A stretch of 64,000 nt of DNA from Bacteriovorax sp. PP10 (lineage in GTDB: Bacteria; Bdellovibrionota; Bacteriovoracia; Bacteriovoracales; Bacteriovoracaceae). Below the pieces are notes generated by a model that saw nothing but the letters and a program-made list of their open reading frames with translations, was not told where the DNA came from and searched no databases. The translations under genes were made by a program, and so were the position numbers. Below are positions 15,126 to 23,092 of the stretch, one piece after another; the stretch's first letter is position 1; each line of letters starts with the position of its first letter. The stretch is taken from the NCBI RefSeq assembly GCF_035013165.1, contig NZ_JAYGJQ010000002.1, positions 1,550,001-1,614,000 of the forward strand, given 5' to 3'.

Positions 15126-18100
15126 TAATAGTCCTCATAAAGCGAATACATATCGATCATTCTTTCAAGTGTAAATTTTAACATTTCATATTTATTACTT
15201 GGTATTTCTGTTGGGACTGAGCCTGTTCCAGAAAAAATATCACCCACTGCACTTGCTATAGAAGCAGTATAGTCTGCCACCTTTTCAGGGTTTTTAGCAA
15301 TATACATTCCAACTGACACTCTTGCTACGTTTAGTTCCAAACTGGTGGTTAGTGCTAAAATTCTTGCACCTGCCATGCCGCCAGCAATCGCTGGGCCGCT
15401 AAGACTTGCAGACGCAAGCATTCCAACACCACCCACTATAACTTTACCAAGGTTTTTTTGAGCTTGTGCTTTATATGCAAGTCCTTCAGTAGAGTTCCAC
15501 TTCTTAAAGTCATCAACTTTAAGCTCTTCTCTAAAATTCATGTTGAAAGACGCTCCATCGCTCGCAGCGAGATTGTAGTGCCCCGTAGGATCGATGAAAT
15601 TAACCGGGTCACCACTTGCATACAAGAAAGGAGACCAATTCCCAGGAAGCCCTTTTAAAGCGTTTGGATTCCACTTAACAAGATTATCAGCAGATCCCCA
15701 TAACCCTAAGGCTGGAATATATTGTCTAGTTTCCGACTGCAATACTTCACCATTAAAAAATGGATGCTGAATTAGCCCCGCAAACGCCCATGGGATATTC
15801 TTTTCAAGATCTTTATCTCCCAAAACAGACTCTTTCTCACCCCATTCATTATACACACGTTCAAAAGCAAGAGAATCTCCTTTTGGTGAGACAAGTGCAA
15901 TTAAACTTCCAAGGTGGTCAGTTAGGGCAGGATAGAATTCTCCAGCATAAAGGACTCCTACTATTTTTCCCTGAACTCTGATCGCGCGAGTGTATTTACC
16001 TTGAACCTGGAATTCATCAGCATTCATTTTAAGAAAACATTCGTTTAAAGATTTAAAGTTTTCAGGGCAAGTACCTTTCCATAATTTATCAGGAGAAACG
16101 AAGTTCTTGAAAGTTCCGTATTGAGGATGAGAAATTTTAACTAATAGGTCATTTTCGTACTCGAAATGGAAGTCATTAAGTTCAGTTAAGTTAGATTGGG
16201 CATAACTTACATTCTTAGAAATGTTTGTTAAGCGTGGCTGCTTTTTTAAGAATAAGTTTTCAGAGTAGCTATAAGCTTTATTTTTTTGAGATAGACCATG
16301 GAAGCGGACATTTGAGTATAGCTTGGAAGGTTTTCCATTATTCATTTCATTATAGATAATACCGACAGATTTAGGTCCATTCAAGGCCATTTGAATAGAA
16401 TCTATTTTTTGAAAAAGGTCATAGTTAAAATTTAAAATAACTTTATTATTGAACTCAATTAAAGTTGGTTTTTGGCCGGCATCGTATTCAATTGATTTAA
16501 TAAAAGGGGCCATCGATGCTAGTTGCCCTTCTGTGAAATTATAAGAAATATTATAATTCTCTTTCTCTGTTTGGATATTTTCGTTCTGCAGACGATCGAA
16601 TGAATCGTAGTTTAGAGATGTTTTTGTGTTGTTAAATGACTTTTGAATTAAATGTCTAGCGCTATCAAACGTATTTTGAGCGAGTAGAGTTTTTCCATCA
16701 AAAAGTGATTTACTTGATAGTGGCAATCCTTGTTCATATGAAAAGCTTGTTTCAAGGGCAGCAGTTAGAGAAGAGTTTTTAGTTAATAAAACTCTATTGT
16801 ATGCATCGTAATTGATATCACCTGATATCGATGATGTTTTATTAGCTAAAGGTGAAAATTGTTGAAACATTTCATCCCAAGGCAAGCTTGCTGAAACAGT
16901 TGAGCTTAATTTTCCAAATTCATCATATGAGTATTTTGCAGCAATTTCTTTTACGCTTAAAATTTGGCCTAATGAACTAACCGAAAAATTAACACTTTCA
17001 GATGGCGTTTCGTGCGCAATTACCTGACCACGCTCATTGTTCCAGAATGTCGTTTTTTTAATGATCGAATCGTTTAATGATTCAGATTGTTTAAACATTC
17101 CTTCGCTGTCATAAGTAGATTTTTTTAAGAAATTAACATTAAAATTATTCCATGAACCACTAAGAAGTTCATTCTTTTGGCGTCCAAGTGCATCGTACTC
17201 GTACGATAATGCTACACTTGCTCTTTCATCCTGGAAGCGAGGAAGTAGAGAGCGAATAGGTAAGTCCATATCGTTATAAGTAACGACCTTTTCAATAGTT
17301 GTTTGCTCATCTAATAATTTACGAACTTCAATAATTCTTCCAAAGCCATCGACAGAATACTCTCTAGTCGAATCAGCGGTAGTGATTTCAAATTTAAGAT
17401 CATTTTTTGTGAGTTGGTAAAGGTTAACTTTTTTATCATCTGACTCACGATCTACAGACAGAAGAACTTCATCAGTGCTCCACTTATAATAAGTTGCTGT
17501 AGAGTTGATTGATGACATATTTACAAAGTTTGTAACGAAGTCATAGTCGAAGTGGCGAGAGACTCCATCTTCCTTCAAGTCGGAAATAAGGGGAGTCGTA
17601 AGGTGGTAAGTGTATTGAGCAGCTTTACCTCGTTGATCAGACGTTTGGGCAATTCTCCCTAAGAAGTCATAAGAAAAATAGCTTTCAATACCAGCTTGTT
17701 TTTTAGTAATTAACTGTCCATCTTCGTCGTATACCATCAATACGTCAGACTGAAGTTTTTTTAAGTTTTCATCAAACGTTTGTGAAGATTTTTGAAGTAC
17801 TAGAAATTGGTCTTGATTAATTTCATAATTACTTAAAGAGTTGATGATGTTCGAGCTAGATCTTGAAATGTCTTTCTTTGTTAAGTAAACGAGTTGTAAC
17901 AAAGGTGATGATACTTCGTTAGATGAAATTAATTCTTCTTTCCCATTGCCTTTCGTAAAGCTCATCTGGTGTTGTAAGTAAGAGTAAATACGATTTTCAC
18001 CTAAGTCTTTTTTCTCAGCATAAATGTTAGTAGTGCTACTCGCTAAAGAACCATCGTTTTCAAATGTCTCTTGTTTTAAAACTCTACCATTTTTTCTTGC

Positions 18101-20518
18101 TCTACTTAGAAAGAAGAGTGGGCCATTTTGAAAATCCTGGTCAAATGTAGATGTTTGAATTCTACTTAAATCCATTTGCGCATTATCGATATTTTCTAAA
18201 TAAGTACTTTCCTTTGAGTCTTTGTGGCCCAAAAGAATATTGAATTGATCAGAAATGCGAGAGCCACCGTATTCATAAACTTTCTTATAGGTAGGCTGCT
18301 TAGTAATTTGAGAGCTGTATTTAGCACTGTCGCGGCCATTGATAGGTCTTGGTGAAAATAGTATTGATGAAACAAGTGCAGACCCATTATGGTATTTGTA
18401 GTCAACTTGAGAGTAACCACCAAATGTTACATTTTCTTTGACCATTAACTTTACTGGAGCTGGACGACGGACCTTAAATTTCATTCCGTCTTGAAGGTAA
18501 ACGAGTGATCTATCCTGACGATCGACATAAGAAGCGAAAGCTTCTACAAAGCTTAGCTGTCCGTCATTCTTTAAATCAATAAGTTCAACAGGTGCGCTTG
18601 AAATAGGCAGATCACTAGAAGGAGTGTTGAAGAGTTTTTTAACATCTTCTTTCGTTAGCTCTATCGTTTTACTACTTCCTGGTCTTGCAAATAACGTAAC
18701 TTTATTTCCTGTAAGTAAATCAGGAATACCATCGTTGTTATAATCAATAGGCATACTGTATTGATTGCAAGCTAACTTTTCTGAGAAATTAACTTTTGTA
18801 AGCTTCGAAGCATTTAGTACAAAATGAAATTTTCCATTTTCAAGATCCTTAGAGTACTTACTTAAGGCACTACGATCCGAAGAGACTAAAAAGGCAGATA
18901 AGATTGAACCTTTTTCTTGGAAGATATCGTCTTTGTTTTTTGTTAGAAAATCATAATAGGCCACTGCTGTAGAGTTTTGTTTTTGGCCAGCATATATACC
19001 AGATAAAGATCTATCAAAGTTTTTCAAGTCATTATCGTTATCACAAATGATAATATCTTTTTTACCATTATTATCAATGTCGATAAACTTAGGAATGGCC
19101 AAGAGCTTCGTTTCAGCATTTAGCGAATGAACTTCCCAAGATGATTTTTTGTAAGTTGTTTCATTAACAGTAAACTTTAAGAACTTAATGACATTCTCTT
19201 TTATTGATAGTGTCGTGTCTTCTTTGTAGGTCAGAGACCCATTTTTATTTATAGCAATGTAGGTTGTTAGTTTTTGTGGAATGTTATTCAGAAGCACTTC
19301 CAACTGGGACTTTGAAATTCCAGGGGTGCAGATCATTGAATCGTAATCGCACTTAGGTTTATATGCTTTAAAAATGGCCTGAGCAGCAGTATTGATTTCT
19401 TTAATGTTCAGGACAACTTTATCAAGATATAAATCACCATTTAAATCAACGTAGAATGCTCCAGAGTTCTCAGATGTGTTTATCCATTCTAATTGCTTTA
19501 AGTCTGATGAATAAGTTAGTGCAGAGTTGGCCTTAAAGGCAAAATCATTTCGTTCTTGAATTGTAGAAAAACTTTTTTCTGAAACGAAAGCATATTCTGC
19601 TTGAAAGATTTTTTTGAGACTTCCTTTTTCATTTACGTTTGTAAGATACTCATCATTGTATGAAAAATTATAAGTGATAGTACGGTCGCCTTGAGTAATC
19701 TGAATATTTTTAATACCCAGGACTTTGTCTTCAAGATTTCCATTATAGTTTTGAATTTTAGTTGTATCGATAGAATAAGATATTTTTAAGGCCCATAGGG
19801 AGTCCATGTCTTTGATCGCAGAAACATGTTCCTTCTGATAAAAGAATCTTAACCCTTGATTTTTAATTCCAAAAACATGGGTTGGGTTACCAGCTTGATT
19901 GAAAATCCATGTCTCTCCATTCGTTTTTATTTGTGCGAAATAGACTTGAGAGTTTGAAGTAATTTGAACGTATAAAGATGAATCTTCCCCGGATTGATTT
20001 AAGTAATAAGATAATGATGAAGCAGGCAATTGTAAGACTGCTAATACTTTCTTGATTCTTTCTTGCCCAAAATTAGAGATAGAGGTTTTTATTAAAACCC
20101 CAGGTGCTGAAATTCCAGTAATTGTTAATTCATCTTGCTCTACCTGAATTTTAGGCATTTCAAGTGAAAGACCAATACCGTATCCAATATTAAAATATTG
20201 AGATGAATTGTATTTAAAATTTAATCCTTGATAAGACTGGAATCCCTTAGGAAAAGGAATTGAAAATGATGTCGTTAAATCACCCAAGTATTGGTTGACT
20301 TCAGTTTTAGGTCTCTGAACAATTCTCTTGTCGAAATAACTTTCAGTATATTTTGCAGATCCAGACGAAGATGAAGAGTCTCCACTGATTTGTACATCAG
20401 GTATTGAGGGAAGCTGAGCATTGCCATCTTTTCCTGGATCATTTTCACCCGGGCCAGTCACTTTAGTGAATGCTGAAAATGAAAAAATCAATAATGTTAC
20501 AAATAATGAAATTTTCAT
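15125..20518 (-). CDS. SpvB/FG-GAP/RHS-repeat protein, TcB-TcC-like, Sec-exported
   Basis: The product is 1797 residues with a signal peptide (MKISLFVTLLIFSFSAF). In order: an SpvB-like N-terminal beta region (about 75-330, GDLTTSFSIPFPKG), FG-GAP/VCBS-like calcium loops (DLNGDLYLD at about 359, DIDNNGKKD at about 483, DYNNDGIPD at about 593), a TcdB-middle-like part, YD/RHS repeats from about 930 (FSYDFLGRIAQTSDQRG), and the RHS core end NFIDPTGH with D1643. This is the order of fused TcB-TcC cocoon proteins that enclose a C-terminal effector. The tail after DPTG is 151 residues, with a Gly/Ala-rich hydrophobic stretch (about 1680-1715) and no enzyme motif I can name. No PAAR or VgrG is present, so type VI export is unlikely. 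Start and stop overlap the neighbours (ATGA and TAATG). Confidence 0.88.
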   Translation of the reverse strand: MKISLFVTLLIFSFSAFTKVTGPGENDPGKDGNAQLPSIPDVQISGDSSSSSGSAKYTESYFDKRIVQRPKTEVNQYLGDLTTSFSIPFPKGFQSYQGLNFKYNSSQYFNIGYGIGLSLEMPKIQVEQDELTITGISAPGVLIKTSISNFGQERIKKVLAVLQLPASSLSYYLNQSGEDSSLYVQITSNSQVYFAQIKTNGETWIFNQAGNPTHVFGIKNQGLRFFYQKEHVSAIKDMDSLWALKISYSIDTTKIQNYNGNLEDKVLGIKNIQITQGDRTITYNFSYNDEYLTNVNEKGSLKKIFQAEYAFVSEKSFSTIQERNDFAFKANSALTYSSDLKQLEWINTSENSGAFYVDLNGDLYLDKVVLNIKEINTAAQAIFKAYKPKCDYDSMICTPGISKSQLEVLLNNIPQKLTTYIAINKNGSLTYKEDTTLSIKENVIKFLKFTVNETTYKKSSWEVHSLNAETKLLAIPKFIDIDNNGKKDIIICDNDNDLKNFDRSLSGIYAGQKQNSTAVAYYDFLTKNKDDIFQEKGSILSAFLVSSDRSALSKYSKDLENGKFHFVLNASKLTKVNFSEKLACNQYSMPIDYNNDGIPDLLTGNKVTLFARPGSSKTIELTKEDVKKLFNTPSSDLPISSAPVELIDLKNDGQLSFVEAFASYVDRQDRSLVYLQDGMKFKVRRPAPVKLMVKENVTFGGYSQVDYKYHNGSALVSSILFSPRPINGRDSAKYSSQITKQPTYKKVYEYGGSRISDQFNILLGHKDSKESTYLENIDNAQMDLSRIQTSTFDQDFQNGPLFFLSRARKNGRVLKQETFENDGSLASSTTNIYAEKKDLGENRIYSYLQHQMSFTKGNGKEELISSNEVSSPLLQLVYLTKKDISRSSSNIINSLSNYEINQDQFLVLQKSSQTFDENLKKLQSDVLMVYDEDGQLITKKQAGIESYFSYDFLGRIAQTSDQRGKAAQYTYHLTTPLISDLKEDGVSRHFDYDFVTNFVNMSSINSTATYYKWSTDEVLLSVDRESDDKKVNLYQLTKNDLKFEITTADSTREYSVDGFGRIIEVRKLLDEQTTIEKVVTYNDMDLPIRSLLPRFQDERASVALSYEYDALGRQKNELLSGSWNNFNVNFLKKSTYDSEGMFKQSESLNDSIIKKTTFWNNERGQVIAHETPSESVNFSVSSLGQILSVKEIAAKYSYDEFGKLSSTVSASLPWDEMFQQFSPLANKTSSISGDINYDAYNRVLLTKNSSLTAALETSFSYEQGLPLSSKSLFDGKTLLAQNTFDSARHLIQKSFNNTKTSLNYDSFDRLQNENIQTEKENYNISYNFTEGQLASMAPFIKSIEYDAGQKPTLIEFNNKVILNFNYDLFQKIDSIQMALNGPKSVGIIYNEMNNGKPSKLYSNVRFHGLSQKNKAYSYSENLFLKKQPRLTNISKNVSYAQSNLTELNDFHFEYENDLLVKISHPQYGTFKNFVSPDKLWKGTCPENFKSLNECFLKMNADEFQVQGKYTRAIRVQGKIVGVLYAGEFYPALTDHLGSLIALVSPKGDSLAFERVYNEWGEKESVLGDKDLEKNIPWAFAGLIQHPFFNGEVLQSETRQYIPALGLWGSADNLVKWNPNALKGLPGNWSPFLYASGDPVNFIDPTGHYNLAASDGASFNMNFREELKVDDFKKWNSTEGLAYKAQAQKNLGKVIVGGVGMLASASLSGPAIAGGMAGARILALTTSLELNVARVSVGMYIAKNPEKVADYTASIASAVGDIFSGTGSVPTEIPSNKYEMLKFTLERMIDMYSLYEDY

Positions 20519-22887
20519 TTGATGATCTCGACTGAACCATTAAGGCCTAGAGATCCATTTGAACCAATTAGATTAGGCTGACCAGGATAAGTACATAATG
20601 CAGATTCTCCGGGAACACCACCTGGGCCACCTAACGAAAGAGCAGGGTATGAAGAATCAGATTTACCAATAATTGTAATATTGCCACCGGGACCACCTTG
20701 GCCGCCGTTTCCACTAATACCAGCATAGCTGTGAAATTTACTTAGGATGCTGTCATATTGATTGGCCACTGCAGGACATCTATCCCCATCACAAGAAACG
20801 GCATAATCAATACCACTGTAAACTTGATACTCATTAGAGCTATTACAAGTTGGAGCATTGATACCTTGATTTCCTCTATATCCCTTCAGTCCCATTGAGA
20901 ATACGGGAGTTTCAATAATCGTTCTCGATCTAATCACTAGTTTAATACTAGCTGCACCTGGACCAGTTAGGCCTGGGTATGCTTGGGACGGAGCAATTGC
21001 AGGTGTCACTCTTCGAGAAACTGTATAAACAGGAATTGACTCTGGCGCTGCACATTCATGATTGCCATCATTACCTGTTTTTCCACCGCCACCTTCACGA
21101 CAACGTACTCTTACCGTTTTGTAACCTGTTAGTACTTGTGTCCTACCTTGTTGAATAGGATTACTTCCTCGTGATACATTTTGATTAAGTTCTTTATTTA
21201 AAACTAAGAGTGAATTAATAAAATTATAATTACTATCAATTCTTCCACCGCTAATACTGTTAACTTCAAGTTGTAATTCTTTTTCTGTAGACGAAATAAC
21301 CACAAGTGGGTGAAGGATTAATTCAGAATCAGTATGAAGATTTCCAGTATAAATACCAGCTGGTAAATAAATGATTTTTCTCGAATCTTTTGTTGTTGGA
21401 GTTAAAGAATTCAAGTCGGAAACTTCAGTTATTTCTCTTAGTACGAGCAGGTCTTTTAAATTATTTTTTGAAGCTTCATACATGTTGTAAACGTATTCAT
21501 GCCTTTTGTTTTTAGAAGCTTGATCATCATTCTGATCTTGAAAGCCATGTTCAGAAACAATGTTCAAAATTAAGTTTGTTAAGACATATTTATTATAAAG
21601 AGAAAAATATTGTTTTAAATCTTCACGTTTTACAATGTGAAGTTCATTAACTTCTGCGTCCATTAAGCTGTTTAGTGTTGTGATGTAGTCAAATTTCTTA
21701 TTTGAGATTTTATCTTTTAGGAAAGATATGCATGGAATTTTTTGAGTGCGATCAACTCTTAGAGTATATGTTTTTATGATGAGGTCTAACTCTTTAGATT
21801 TAAAGTTTAAACAGCTTTCTTGGAACAATCTTGTATATGTGTCAGTATTATTATTGAGAGAGTTAATTAGATCAAAATAAGTGGTAGTAATAAACTTATC
21901 TTGAATTGCTGCAGTTTCTTGAATTGAAAGCGAATAGTCGGAAGCAACCTTTCCAAGGTATCCATTAAATGCTTTAAAAGCATAATCAAGAGTTTCAAAA
22001 TATCCTAGTCTTTGATCAAATCCCAGTTTTTGCAATTTTTCGATTTTATTGCTGGCAATAAAAGAAATATTTCCAAAGTAGTTGCTGATATCTTCTTTGT
22101 CTTGAATAAAATCTGTTAGATTTTTTTCTAGAGCATACATCGAAAGTTTTTTAAATAACTCAACTTCGTTGAGGTTAGAATTTTCATTGATTTTGATTTG
22201 AGACAGAATTTGATAGAAGACAGTATAGAGCCCATCACTAGAGTCAAGGATCTCATTGGCCACTTGATAAGCAAAAAAAGCATCTTGAGGATTTTCTTTA
22301 TTGGCCTGAATTTGTTCTTTTAAAAACTTTACGATTGTTGCGGTAGGGATCATTTCCTGATTTTGAGTCGCAAACTTCTTTTTAAGATAAATAGTAATAT
22401 CAAAAATTAAATACTGCTCGGCCAGGCTTAGTTGAGTTCTATTCTTTCTAGTTCCTAAAGAGTTATAAAGGGTCTGTAAGGCATTTAAAGCAGAGCTTGG
22501 GTCATTATCATCAATCTCAAGGACGATCGTCGATCTTTTGCCCTCTAGGGATGCATTAAGCATGTTCAAATACATGCTGATACGACCATTGAAAATCGCA
22601 AATAATTCAGCTCTTAGGTTAGAAGCATTGGCCTGGGTATATGATTTTAAAGTGGCAGAACTTAGGTATTGATTAAAACTTTGCAGAAGATTCTCATCAC
22701 TACCAATACCTTGAACTAATAGCGTTGCTTGCTTTTTTAGTTCAAGTTCAGCATTCAAAATTCCTGCATTATTTTCTGTTTTTTGTTCATTTTGTTCCAC
22801 TGCCAGGGAAGAGGCAGCAGGTCCCGATTCGTTCTTTGAACATGCAGTCAGTATTAATACTAAGATAATTAGAGGTAGAGTCTTCAT
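20515..22887 (-). CDS. Large lipoprotein with collagen-like Gly-rich C-terminus
   Basis: The product is 790 residues. MKTLPLIILVLILTAC is a lipoprotein signal with Cys16 acylated; Ser at +2 suggests outer-membrane sorting. Residues about 40-480 are mostly helical with many Asn and Gln. The region about 500-580 is beta-rich (IIYLPAGIYTGN). From about 600 there is a Gly/Pro-rich part with Cys and collagen-like patches (GNGGQGGPGGN, GLTGPG). The last four bases overlap the RHS start (ATGA), so the two proteins are made together; it may be the surface anchor or exporter partner of the RHS protein, which is an inference. No family is recognised. Confidence 0.8.
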   Translation of the reverse strand: MKTLPLIILVLILTACSKNESGPAASSLAVEQNEQKTENNAGILNAELELKKQATLLVQGIGSDENLLQSFNQYLSSATLKSYTQANASNLRAELFAIFNGRISMYLNMLNASLEGKRSTIVLEIDDNDPSSALNALQTLYNSLGTRKNRTQLSLAEQYLIFDITIYLKKKFATQNQEMIPTATIVKFLKEQIQANKENPQDAFFAYQVANEILDSSDGLYTVFYQILSQIKINENSNLNEVELFKKLSMYALEKNLTDFIQDKEDISNYFGNISFIASNKIEKLQKLGFDQRLGYFETLDYAFKAFNGYLGKVASDYSLSIQETAAIQDKFITTTYFDLINSLNNNTDTYTRLFQESCLNFKSKELDLIIKTYTLRVDRTQKIPCISFLKDKISNKKFDYITTLNSLMDAEVNELHIVKREDLKQYFSLYNKYVLTNLILNIVSEHGFQDQNDDQASKNKRHEYVYNMYEASKNNLKDLLVLREITEVSDLNSLTPTTKDSRKIIYLPAGIYTGNLHTDSELILHPLVVISSTEKELQLEVNSISGGRIDSNYNFINSLLVLNKELNQNVSRGSNPIQQGRTQVLTGYKTVRVRCREGGGGKTGNDGNHECAAPESIPVYTVSRRVTPAIAPSQAYPGLTGPGAASIKLVIRSRTIIETPVFSMGLKGYRGNQGINAPTCNSSNEYQVYSGIDYAVSCDGDRCPAVANQYDSILSKFHSYAGISGNGGQGGPGGNITIIGKSDSSYPALSLGGPGGVPGESALCTYPGQPNLIGSNGSLGLNGSVEIIK

Positions 22888-23065
22888 TGGAAGCCTTTTT
22901 TAAAGTGTTTGATTAATTTTAAGGTGATTCTGAAACGAATAGGGCCGGAACTAATAAAGCATGTAGAAATTACAGGTGTACGGGGGGATTTATCTTAATT
23001 TTAGAGACTTTTTTTGATTCTTAAGATTGATAAGAGCTGATCTTGATCCGATTTTTAACTAAAAC

Positions 23066-23092
23066 CAGAGTGGGGATTTAGTTCCCACTCTG
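23066..23092 (-). terminator. Intrinsic terminator overlapping the 23078 gene stop
   Basis: CAGAGTGGG (23066-23074) and CCCACTCTG (23084-23092) form a perfect 9-bp stem. On the minus strand the 5' arm encodes the last codons (Gln-Ser-Gly) and the loop holds the TAA. It is followed by GTTTTAG on the minus strand and ATTTTCTTT on the plus strand. Confidence 0.65.

Noticed and set aside
15125-20518. Type VI secretion effector assignment for the RHS protein
   Set aside because: A Sec signal peptide is present, and no PAAR, VgrG or adaptor gene is in the window.
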